Source: Paracentrotus lividus | Taxonomy: Eukaryota > Echinodermata > Echinoidea > Camarodonta > Echinidae | Reading direction: 5' to 3' | NCBI GenBank assembly: GCA_940671915.1 | Contig: CALNVZ010003426.1 | Coordinates: forward strand, 31,984,020-32,048,019 | DNA: 64,000 nucleotides | Shown: one piece after another, positions 11,630-22,905 of the stretch | Layout: each line of letters begins with the position of its first letter | How positions within the stretch are numbered: position 1 is the first letter of the stretch | Program-made: the position numbers and the translations under genes | Notes under the pieces: model-generated | The model's input: only the letters and a program-made list of their open reading frames with translations | What the model was told of the DNA's origin: nothing | The model's database searches: none

Positions 11630-12358
11630 CTGAAGTAAACATATGCATCTGGCCCAAGCTCACCGTTTTCCCCAATAAAACGATGAAATTCAACCCCCAA
11701 AAACTGTTTATAACAAATGATACACATACATGCAATGCCACTTACCTAAGCATACCAGCCGGAATATGGTAAATAAAAACAAACATGAATAGCTCCCAGA
11801 ATAAGAAGATTTTCTTTGGGTTTTCGTCAGTATCGTAAATTTGCCCGATTCGCCATTGATAAAGCTTGAATAAAAGGGGGACCCTGGAGTAGCCTCGATC
11901 AAGACGTTCTTTCTTTATAGTGTGTAAATTTTGTTACGAAAAAGAGGCTGATGCCGGAAAAATGGAATCAAAAACTAACATAACAAATAATTCATGACTA
12001 CTAATGTAAGTAATCTCAGATATTTTGGTTAATTACCATGAAATGGCATAAAAATATAATTATGGTTTTAATGACTTGTCTAAAGTCTAATCACGGCAAT
12101 ATCCATGACGCATGCGTATTACGAAGACAAACCTATGCATGCTATGACCACGAATTGTTCTACTGGAGAAGTTTGGAAATTTTGACCCCCAAATTACACA
12201 TAAGAAGATTCACCAACAAAGACGATAGTGTACCGGCCTGATATGTAAGTATATATTAAAGTAATATATCCGGTATTTTAATGACAAGGATTTAAGTTAT
12301 TGCCCGGAAAAGCTCCAAAAACCGGACTTCACATCGCCGTTAAATGTCAATAAAGCGT

Positions 12359-12404
12359 AGCCCGCACACTTCGTGTGCGGGCTAGTCGTAGTAACCTGAT
12401 GCCC
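12359..12404. other. hairpin module 2 (perfect 11-bp stem, TTC loop)
   Basis: AGCCCGCACAC-TTC-GTGTGCGGGCT is a perfect 11-bp stem with a three-base loop. It is followed by AGTCGTAGTAACCTGATGCCC, which matches the linker of module 1 (GGTCGGTTTACCTGATGCC). The hairpin-then-linker order is the same in both, so they look like two diverged copies of one structured motif. The B-copy at about 21,690-21,740 has indels. Confidence 0.6.
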
Positions 12405-12545
12405 TACTATAACCATGATAACGACCCGACTGCCAAGTAGCTCGACTGAATTTATTCCTAAAGAATTCGATCCTGTCACAAGGGCGGGGAATGACATGTT
12501 TGTGGGGTTAGAACTAACATAAGTTAACCCGATGATAAGAGTGAC

Positions 12546-12671
12546 TCACCGGGTAGTGCTCGACCCAGGACTGCTCAACTTCGGCGTTCCCAGCGATAAG
12601 TAGTCTTCGCCGTCAGAGTCGGGGGTTCCTGAGGCCCATGCCATGTCGAAGTGCCCGGGTTGTGCCTCGTA
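12546..12671 (-). other. exon-like open patch ending at a GTGAGT donor
   Basis: On the minus strand a GC-rich frame runs through residues WASGTPDSDGEDYLSLGTPK and on to a CCG/GTGAGT boundary, which matches a canonical 5' splice donor. The frame is closed by a stop shortly upstream, and I see no convincing acceptor. Segment B shows the same residues broken by a frameshift (near 21,840-21,975). It could be a degraded host exon or part of an element ORF. The family is unknown. Confidence 0.25.
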
Positions 12672-13231
12672 CTACGTCTCTGCTAGTCACCCTGGCTGTG
12701 TGATATTGTTTTGACTATCCTTTGACCTAGCGTCCTACTGATGCGTTGGACTTGCCCATCATCTCGAGAGTCAAGTTTCGATATATTGTCTATAAACTAT
12801 TCTCCTTTGAATCAGGATTTCTTGCAACTCCGTTAATATTATACAGCGTCTAATCATGTGCAAAGAACAGCGATATCTGTGCAACGACAACGTATGTAGA
12901 CCACCAGAATGTGTAATCCAAAGTAATAATTATTTCCAATTAGTGGTCGATAAACTATTTCCTCCGCATTTACAGTGATATCCAGTTTAAACATACGTTT
13001 TGTTGTACATATTGAAGAGCCGTAGAAAAGTAAACCGAAAAACAACTTGTTTACGAATTCCGCTAGTGCATTACAATGCGCGCCGCCTATTGTCATTTTC
13101 CAAATACGCGTGAGAAGGCTTTGACCTATATGTAAATAACAAGAAATGTGGGTCAAGCTGGAAAACATCCAGTTATTAACATCAATATATTTAATCAAGG
13201 GGCGCACTATTCGCGTGTTTCAGACCTACCT

Positions 13232-13489
13232 CATTGCATTCTATTACAATTTAGTTTATTTTCTTAATAAAAAAATAAACGTATTATGAGCATTCAAACA
13301 TGATGTTACCATTGCAAATAGGGTATCAATAAAAAGAAGAACAAATTAACTTTTCAATGCTATAAAAATTGATAGTGATAAAAACCCACATTAAAATGTA
13401 TCAAGGTTCAAAGTTGTGCGGCAGAACATTCAAACTGAAAATTATCTTTTCACTTTTTACTTTGCTATATATTTATTAATTATGTGCAT
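13232..13489 (+). repeat. copy of the GCATTCAAACATGATG repeat
   Basis: About 190 bases from 13,289 match the start of segments A (6470-6660) and B (15,810-16,000), and again 15,121-15,295. Shared blocks are CATGATGTTACCATTGCAAA, TTGATAGTGATAAAAACCC and TCAAGGTTCAAAGTTGTG. The family is dispersed at least four times within 10 kb and is non-coding. Confidence 0.65.
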
Positions 13490-15118
13490 CATGTGTGTCG
13501 ATTGTGGGGGGATGCATTCCCCCCCAATAATTCCGGTGGGGGGATGGTGTGTACAATCATCCCCCCAATATTTTGATATCAAGAAAATAAAAAATATCAT
13601 ATTATATGCATATAAATCTACCCATTAAAAATTCGTTATCATATAAAACACTTTTATGGCATTATTATATCATTTTTCAGTCTAAAATGCATATATCTGA
13701 CGTTCAAAAATCCAAAATTTTCTCACTCTTTCGTTAGTCTTCCTATATGTGCCTGATATACTTTAGTAAATCATGTAATACACAATACACCGTGTAGATA
13801 ATGGAAGCGCAGATGTTTCACTATTCAAAATTGTGGGAAAAAAAAACAACATTCTAATCGTTGATAATCAGGGGCACCGATCACAGGGTGCATAGGGGAC
13901 AGGTACCCCGATAAGTAAAACTGAATCCATAAGTATTCCCCCTCAAAAATCCACGATGGTTTTGATAAAATAAATAATGAATATCTCTGCTCTTCATCGA
14001 CAAGGTAGCATTTTCGGACTCGGACCATTGATCATAAAATACACTTCAAATATTCTCTGGGGGCTGAATGCCCTCTTTTCAGACTAGTCGCTACTTTGCT
14101 CTCAAATTTCAGATAACTGTTAAAAATTACCTGAAAATTTTCAACTCGCGCTTCGCGCTCGCATAATATAAGACAATGCAAACTGCACTTGACTTTGTTC
14201 ATCTTTTATGCATGTATTAACGTCACGATGGTACGTTTAAAACACCATATCTTCCCGTTTTCTGCTCCCATGATGCGACAAGTATCTTGTGTCATCAGGT
14301 TACTAGTATTGAGAAAATTTTAAGCTCGCGCTTCGCACTCGCAGAATGTTGCCCTAGCCGGAATTCGTCCATATTTATAAATAGATTTGCTTTTGTTGGC
14401 ATTACGTCATGATGTTCTGCTTCTAATCACAAGTTAAAGCCCCCTAGCCCTCCATCAATTTCGCGCTTACCTGTTTTTTACCGCTACAAATACCGTTTTC
14501 AGTTCAGTATTATTGAGAAAATTTTAAGCTCGCGCTTCGCGCTCGCATTACAGCCCTATGAATTCGACGATATACTAGTACTCATATGCATAATAATGTG
14601 CATGTGTGTATAACTATAGACATAAGATCATGATGAACACTTTAATAAATCAGATACAGCCCCTTCCTTGTTTTGTGTTCGCATTATTCTTCAAGGGACG
14701 ATTTTATGTCACTATTATTGAGAAACTATTTCAGCTCGCGCTTTGCGCTCGCATAATGAATTTAAAATATGCTAGTAGATACTCACATGCATGCATGCAT
14801 GTGTGTACATGTATTATCTGTAGCCATTAAATCATCATGGTCCCCCTTTAAGAAACTTAAAGCCCCTTCCTCGTTTCGAGCTCGCATTATGCTTTCACTA
14901 TTATTGAGAAAATTTTTCAGCTCGCGCTTCGCGCTCGCATTATACACTACATTTTTCATATTTATATGCATGTGTGTATACAAGCATTTGATCTACCCCA
15001 CCCCAACAATGGACACTGCGATCATATACCACCGAATATGTGTCACATTGAGGAAAAGAGGAAATATCGACGATCATCCCCCCCCCCCCCCCATCGTGAA
15101 AACAACTCGACACCGTTG
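13490..15118 (+). mobile_element. mirror-repeat element, fullest copy
   Basis: Starts at the GGGGGGATGCATTCCCCCCC block and contains five units of about 180-206 bp. Each has TATTGAGAAAATTTT followed by the core GCTCGCGCTTCGCGCTCGC (cores at 14,144, 14,324, 14,528, 14,734 and 14,920; the fourth has one C-to-T change). It ends with the TATGCATGTGTGTATACAAG, CCCAACAATGGACACTG and GAGGAAAAGAGGAAATATCG blocks. The same ends occur at 58,885-61,490 and, reversed, at 2870-3830; the end blocks are also in both arms of the 1-6 kb inverted repeat. No protein is encoded. Class unknown. Confidence 0.7.
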
Positions 15119-15763
15119 ATGTGCATTCAAACATGATGTTTCCATTTCAAATAGGGTATCAATAAAAAGAAGAACAAATTAACTTTTCAATGCTATAAAA
15201 AATTGATAGTGATAAAAACCCACATTAAAATGTATCAAGGTTCAAAGTTGTGTGGCAGAACATTCAAACTGAAAATTATCTTTCGCTTTGCCTTGCATTC
15301 ATGGGGTATTCAGGGGTTCTGTGGACCCGGGCATGACATCACCATGACAAATTAGGTATCAATAAAAAGAGGAATAACTGAACTTGACAATGGTCCAAAT
15401 TCAATAAAAATGATAAATTACCCCAAAAGTTATTAAAGTTTCAAGTCGAGTTGCGGATCTTCAATGTGATCAATAAAAGTGCATTTTACAACAATCGACG
15501 TTTTACTTTTCTCCATATTCTGATATTCTCTGCATTTAAGCATGACACACTCATTACAAATATGATATCACTAAAAAGGTGAATAAATTATCTTTCCAAT
15601 GGTACGAAAACCAGGAATAACTTTAGCGCACCGTACAAGTTATCATAGCCCAAAATCGATTTGCGAAACTTTTGGGGAGGGGCTTAGTTTTTTTTATTAT
15701 TATTATTTTGGTTGGCTGAGATTTTAATGTAGTGTTGGCATACAGATAATTGGCATTTTTTTG
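15119..15763 (+). other. repeat fragment plus anonymous AT-rich DNA
   Basis: 15,121-15,295 is another copy of the CATGATGTT repeat. The rest is AT-rich with no gene or RNA that I can recognise, and it joins segment B at the TTTTTGCCAACTTTTCACTT boundary. Confidence 0.5.
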
Positions 15764-18700
15764 CCAACTTTTCACTTTTACTTTGCTATAATTATATTCA
15801 TTAATTATGGTGCATTCAAACATGATGTTACCATTGCAAATTAGGGTATCATAAAAGAAACAAATTAACTTTTTAATGCTAATAAAAATTGATAGTGATA
15901 AAACCCACATTAAATGTATCAAGGTTCAAAGTTGTGCGGCAGAACATTCATACAGAAAAATTCATCTTTCACTTTTTACTTTGCTATATATTATATTAAT
16001 GGTAATAAGAAATACATGGAATGCTTCTTGTTTGCCTTTTTCCTAATCTTTTAATAACTCGTTATGAGGTTCGTTATTTCATTCATTGTTGAACAATGTT
16101 CACAAGATATTCATGTACATTTACTGTGATGTCGATATATTTCAATTCAATTCATTCATATTTCAATAATAATGAAACATCATTATTATACTATAATATC
16201 GATATATTTCCATTTTGTACTATTATGATATAAGATAAATGTGACGTTAATATAATAAAAGCATTTCCTAATTCTTTGTTTGCAGATGCAGAAGGGAAGC
16301 GGCTGCGGATTACCATGGTTACCAACACATGGAGGAACTAGGGTTCACGGTTTCACGTGACGTGCTGGTGGCGGGAAGGACGGTGCTCACCCAGAGGCAC
16401 TAGAAACGTTTTCCTGTGCCTGTTGGTTCCCTACGCCAAGAGTCTGGTAATCTGCAGCCTTGTCCAAACGGCTGTTCATGGCGCTCTTGGCATTCCTCTC
16501 CTGGCAGGGTTTGGAAATTATTTCTATTACAGAAACGGGTGCCACCAAACATCCCCAAACTCCCCCACATTATTTGCTTTTTTTTTCTTTGCCTCGCCGA
16601 ATAGGCCCTGGTATTTAATGTCTACTTTCTTTCTAAGACCACAATGCATTCAATTCAACTTACTGGTTTATTGCTTCTAACAACAAAGATACCTTGTTAG
16701 CAGCCGATTGCGCAGATCAGGAATGTTTAACTGATGTTAAAACTATCGGTAAATGCATATCAGCATTGCCATTGGGACTTCGCTGTGAATTATCTAATCA
16801 AAATATATTGTAGGATTATTAAACAGTTGATCCAAGCTAATGTGTAGGTTTAGTTTATATATATACATTCAAATATTTTGTCAAAGATGAATTTATAATT
16901 TGAGTTTTAAATGTTTTAAAATTTGGAACACATCTTAAAGAAATGTGCACCTCTTCTTTCTCGGAGCCAATTACTATCAAAAAGAATTATCTAATTTTTG
17001 ACGAATTCGATAGCATATACTTCTCGCTTCTTTGTTTGTCAAGTTTCCATCCAGCATCTTTTTAAAGCATCTTTTCCTATATTCCTTATATTAATTTATT
17101 GCCAAGCATTATTTTCCACCTCTTTATGTATTCATTCTAAATCCACACTTGATTTACAGTAAGGCTCCATAAATGAAGGAACACATATTCAATATTGTCG
17201 AATATCATACACCGTGTAAATTCGAATTAAGTGGATATTTGCTGCAGTATAACTGTTTGACCATACTTACAATTACTTTTATTATTTTATTATTAGTTAA
17301 TCAGTTATATCTATCTATTGCATCTTTTTTAATACTCAAATATGGATATCCTATTTCAACTTTGACTAAATATAAAACCCAGTTTTTGAACAGTTTCTGT
17401 TTATGAAGAGTTTGCATTCCAAATTGGAACCAATCCACTTTCGGAACTTGGAGTAAACGGCATTTCTTTGCTCAGATATTGTAAAGGCAAGTCTTATTGG
17501 AAAATTCAAATTTAAAAGTCGCAATTTCTGGAAGTTGCATTCACAATTTAGGTTAGTTCCTTTGTTCAAGAGCATAGGTATGTAACCTGAACAAAGTCTG
17601 GTATCCAATACTCATTTTCATCACAAGAACGAAGTAGTCCCTTTTGGATACCAGCTTTATCTTCAAGTAAGTTATCTTCCACTAAAGCCTTTATCGAGGT
17701 AGTAAAAATAGGTTAGATGTTTGCCAAACGTACTCTATAATAATTGTTTTTTATTGGTAGTAATTTCATTATGATTGCCTAGAAGACAGTTAGCAAGTTA
17801 ATTCCGTTTGAGCTTAGCAATAATAGAGAACTTTGTTAATAAACGTTTCATTAAGTTCAGAAACATAGCAAACATAGTAGTTATGGATATAGTGGGCATT
17901 CCGCCATTTTATTTTATTCTATATTTCATGCTGTAAGTATATATTTGTTTAATTGTTGCATGCTTTCTTAACGAATGAATAAATTTAGAACTGGATCGTT
18001 GACATGAACGATGTGCGTTGCAATTGACGCCTGGACTAAAAGATTTTCAAGGACTATTAAATTTAATTGTATATTTGAATATATTGGGAAAGGAAGTAGG
18101 CTTTACATAACTTAACAATGATCTGTGTGTTAAGCGAATACGGTTTGTTGTACTACAGTGCAATTTTTGAAAACTTTCACTTTCCATACCTATCCGGCGT
18201 CACACATTGTTTCTGTCTAATTTGCAATTATTAGGCAAGCGGGTATGAAATTGGCTCCTAAAAAAAAAAAAAAATCCTTTTCCTCCCGGCGTTCTATAGT
18301 AATTTCTTGAGCACTCGTGGCTTTCTCGATTTCGCGATTATGAAGCAAGCTGATTAAAATGGTTCTACAAAAACTGGATTTACTCGAAATTTTCTGTGAC
18401 ACCTATATTATATTTGTACATGAAAAGGCAAATTCAATGCGGTCATTTGTGATGTCAATTTCAGAAGCAAATATTGAGCGACAATGACGTAATGCTTTGT
18501 TTCCGTAATTCCATTGAAAATTCGCTATTTTTTTGTCCATAACTTTTTGATGACGCATCAAATTTTACAAAATTGGCAGATGTTGTGAAATGTTTTGATC
18601 ATATGCCTGCCAAGTTTCAAGCCCCTAGATTGATATATTCGCTCTTTTAGGGGAGTTAAACTTGTTTTCCTGGTATCGATAATTTTTTATTTTGTACAAC

Positions 18701-21700
18701 ATTTTGAGCATTTTGGTCAATAAATCGATATATTTCTTTACATTGCGGGAAGTACATAATCTGAACTACCTATAAATCCAAAAGGTACGGTTTTAACAAG
18801 GCACAACGCAGATGCAGCCTCTTGGATTTTAGCCAAATTTTGAACTTTAGAGGGCGCTATTTGCATTTTGCGTATTTATTTGGAGCGGTGAAACATGTGG
18901 AGTGTGTGCACATTCATTAGAATACCATGACCTGAAAATTTGAAGCAAAATGACATTGATTTAAGAAAGTTATAGCCATTTTGGCGTGTTTTTAGTCAAT
19001 TTTCATTCATAACGGAGTTGATTTTTTGAAATTAATTAAAAATATGAAGATGGTTTGAATAAAGTTGTTGGATGCATTTGAAAGGTAATTCATGGACTAC
19101 ATAATGAATTTTGTTTAGAGTTTGTAGCATCTAGGATGATGGAGATATTGAGTTGGAAATGGCTTTCATATGCCGAAAATTGACAATGGCCGATGGACGG
19201 TTCAGCGATGAGTGATTTTGGAAATTGAATTGTCAGGGATCAATTAGTGGAATCATGGATGACATGTCTACGATAGTTGAACGAATTTGTACGAGTAGTT
19301 TGACCTTGACAGGTATAACAGATCATGTGTTAAATGATGGCTTTGGTCGGAAAAAAGAAGAAAAGAAGAAGAAGATGGCGAATAGGAATATTGAACGATA
19401 AATGGCATTGTCGCTGGAGCGTCAATGCAACAATACAAAGGCCGACGAAAAGTCTTGAGCAATTACTTCAAACGTCGGAAAATATGCACTCCATCTCTTT
19501 GAAAATACAAATTGTCTTGCAAATTGAAGCTGTGAGCTAGATACGTATGAAGCATTGCTTGCATCCGCTGAACCCCCTGTCTAGCGTCCGTGTTAAATAA
19601 TGTTCGCACATTCTTGAATTGCGACCTGTGAAATTGACGCTTTTATGTTCTATTATAGAAGGCGAGGTTTATATGCTTGAAAGGATATGTAAAGGTGACT
19701 TGATCTATTAAGAGCCTCATCCATTGCTTGGCGCAATCCTTAGTTTTAGCGCCGATCGACCCAAATCCTTAAGCCTGCGGGATGATCAGTATTGCTGTTC
19801 GAAAGCAGGTAGAGAACCGCAGCAGGCTCTGTATTTGTCGCGAAAAGATCCCCTCCTCGCCGCTATGCAGGCCAACTCACAGCCGTCGAATCCAGGTCCC
19901 GACAGCCTCTGGAAAAAGCCCGCCTCACGAAGCTGTCACCGTACATCCACCCGGTGAGAGCTGGGCACCTATTTAAAAGATAAGAAAAACAATCCTTCCG
20001 TGTTATGGTGGTTCTTCCTGAAATTATTTCTATATAGGCTACACACAAATACATATTCAGATACCTTCTGCTTATTTATGCGGTCAGATTTGATATTATT
20101 TGTCACATAGTGGCGAAAATTGTCTCAAAATATGAAGAGCCAACGAATAGCTATCACTAAGGTTTTTCCATGTAATAATCTCTCCTCAAACTTTATTGCC
20201 TAGCAGTTAAAAATTAATTGAACTTTAATGTAATGTAACATGTAACCGTATCACTACGGATTTTCCCCGGTTACAGTGTCGGGCAGGATATACTTTCCGT
20301 GTCCGGGACACCGCAGTAGATGACCCTAGAGTAGAAAGCTGTATGTTTTGGTTTACGTACAGAGCATTCTCCCACTAAATTTTGCTTACTCATTATTGAC
20401 ACGATGAAAACACATTTGTAATTATTAATATTTTCATGTTGCCTTGATCTCTCCCTATCTGTCATTTCCATGTTTATTCTATTCTGTAACATTTCCGCTT
20501 TTAAAAGTGAAATTCGCATGCATATATGAATAAAATATGGAAATAATTCAATTTCAATTCAAAAGGAGAAGTAGTCTATTTCCCTTTCTCATATTCAGTC
20601 TATTTATTTATTTTCATTTTATTTTTTATTTTTATTTTTATCTTTTATCTTTTTGGTTTGTTGCACACTTAAGATTCACCTTGTGGGGATAAGGCGAGGC
20701 CCAGTTTGAGCAGCCTAAGAGGTTTTATGAAGGGCCTCAGAAGGAGCTAGACTAAACTCCTGAGGACTAATGGATTTATTTCTGAACGCCCGAAGCACCA
20801 GGTGCCTTTATCGCGCAGCCCGTACCGTGGCAGCGTCCCGGGGATACCAGTGCCCCCTGGTGCCCTAACTATACACTGCCGTCGTCGAAGGCGACGGTTC
20901 GCGACGGGGGCTGGTCGGTTTACCTGATGCCTAGCCCCGAGACGCCGCCACGAAGTGGTGGCGTCCTGAAGTAAACATATGCACTGGCCCCAGCTCACGT
21001 TTTCCCCTAATAAACGATGAATATTCAACCCCCAAAAATCTGTTTATAACAATGATACAATTACATGCAATGCCACTTACTCTAAGCATACCAGCGGAAT
21101 ATGTAAATAAAAACAAACATTGAATAGCTCCGAGAATAAGAAGATTTTCTTTGGGTTTTCGTCAGTATCGTAAATTTGCCCGATTCGCCATTGATAAAGC
21201 TTGAATAAAAGGGGGACCCTGGAGTAGCCTCGATCAAGAACGTTCTTTCTTTATAGTGTGGTAAATTTTGTTACGAAAAAGAGGCTGATGCGGAAAAAAT
21301 GGAATCAAAAACTAACATAAAATAATTCATGACTCTAATGTAAGTAATCTCAGATATTTTGGTTAATTAACCATGAAATGGGCATAAATATTAAATTATG
21401 GTTTTAATGACTTGTTAAAGTCTAATCCGGCAATATCCATTGACTGCATGCGTATTACGAAGACAAACCTATGCATGCTATGACCACGAATTGTTCTTAC
21501 TGGAGAAGTTGGAATTTTGACCCCCAAATTACCATTAAGAAGATCACCCAACAAAGACGATAGTGTACCGGCCTGATATGTAAGTATATATTAAAGTAAT
21601 ATATCCGGTATTTAATGACAGGATTTAAGTTTATTGCCCGGAAAAGCTCCAAAACCGGACTTCACATCGCCGTTAAATGTCCAATAAGCGTAGCCGCACA

Positions 21701-22535
21701 CTTCGTGTCGGGCTAGTCGTAGTAACCTGATGCCCTACTTAAAATGAAAGACCGAGCCAAGTAGCTCGACTGAATTTATTCCTAAAGAATTCGATCCTGT
21801 CACAAGGGCGGGGAATGACTGTTTGTGGGTTAGAACTAATCTAGTTACCCGATGATAAGAGTGACTCACCGGGTAGTGCTCGACCCAGGACTGCTCAATC
21901 TTCGGCGTTCCCAGCGATAGTAGTCTTCGCTCGTCAGAGTCGGGGGTTCCTGAGGCCCATGCCATCGTCGAAGTGCCCGTGTGCCTCGTACTCACGTCTT
22001 GCTAGTCACCCTGGCTGTGTGATTTGTTTTGACTATCTTTGACTATGCGTCCTACTGATGCGTTGGACTTGCCCATCATCTCGAGAGTCAGTTTCGATAT
22101 ATTGTCTATAAACTATTCTCCTTTGAATCAGGATTTCTTGCAACTTCCGTTAATATATACAGCGTCTAATCATGTGCAAAGAACAGCGATATCTTGTGCA
22201 ACGAACAACGTATGTAGACCACCAGATAGTGTATCCAAAGTAATAAATTATTTCCAATTAGTGGTCGATAAACTATTTCTCCGCATTCTACGATATACCA
22301 GTTTAACATACGTTTTGTTGTACATATTGAAGAGCCGTAGAAAGTAACGAAAAACTTGTTTGATTCCGCTAGTTGCATTACAATGCGCGCCGCCATTTGT
22401 CATTTTCCAAATACGCGTGAGAAGGCTTTGACTATATGTAAATAACAAGAAATGTGGGTCAGCTGGAAAACATCCCAGTTATTAACATCAATATATTTAA
22501 TCAAGGGGCGCACTATTCGGGTGTTCAGACCTACC
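15764..22535. repeat. segment B of the 6.8-kb direct duplication
   Basis: Collinear with 6426-13,231. The left part (about 15,950-17,950) differs from A by very frequent single-base indels; 18,200-22,535 is closer. It ends at the same CAGACCTACCT as segment A but then enters the GGCGCC minisatellite instead of the 13.2-kb spacer. Every open patch listed for A recurs here with frame-breaking indels, so no gene is called. Confidence 0.85.
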
Positions 22536-22905
22536 TGAAATCGACCTTAGATTTAGGAGGGGCGCAAAATCGACCTTAAACTTAAAGGCGCAAAATCGAC
22601 CTTAAATTTAGGGGGCGCAAAATCGACCTTAAACCTAGAGGGGCGCCAAAATGATCTTAAACGTAAGGGCGCCAAATTTAGATCAAAATGTAGGGGCGCA
22701 AAAATGATCTGAAACTTATGGGGCGCTGAATTGACCTGAGACTTAAGGGCGCTGATTTAACCTGAAGTTAAGGGGGTGCCAAATCGATCTTAGATTAAAG
22801 GACGCCAGATTGAGCTCAAATGTAGGGGCGCCGAATTGACCTGAGACTTAGGGGTGCCAAATTTATCTTAAACTTAGTGGCTCCAACTATTTCCTATTTA
22901 CCTGA
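22536..22905 (+). repeat. GGCGCC minisatellite, second block
   Basis: About 13 units with the same order of variants as 6110-6415 (GATCTTAAACGTAAGGGCGCC, AAATTTAGATCAAA, GCTGATTTAA, GACGCCAGAT). The preserved order shows that the block itself was duplicated and did not expand independently. Confidence 0.85.

Larger units (their letters stand above)
6426..13231. repeat. segment A of a 6.8-kb direct duplication
   Basis: Collinear over its whole length with 15,764-22,535. It begins with TTTTGCAACTTTTCACTT and ends with GGGGCGCACTATTCG...CAGACCTACCT. Differences are mostly one-base insertions and deletions in both directions, often in or near homopolymers. The segment contains two LINE-like (CAATT)n tails, GC-rich exon-like patches at 10,390-10,600, 11,325-11,635 and 12,540-12,700, and two hairpin modules. 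No intact gene could be recognised. Confidence 0.85.

Noticed and set aside
11590..11630. Hammerhead ribozyme (CTGATG next to a GAA-containing stem)
   Set aside because: The conserved CUGAUGA and GAAA core elements are not both present in the needed arrangement.
14144..14938. CRISPR-like array (short conserved core at about 200-bp spacing)
   Set aside because: Spacers are similar to one another, the period is too long, there are no cas genes and the setting is eukaryotic; these are tandem repeat units.
16357..16680. Mitochondrial cox1-like insertion (IPLLAGFGN string)
   Set aside because: Resemblance is limited to a few residues; neighbouring cox1 motifs are absent and copy A does not support the same frame.
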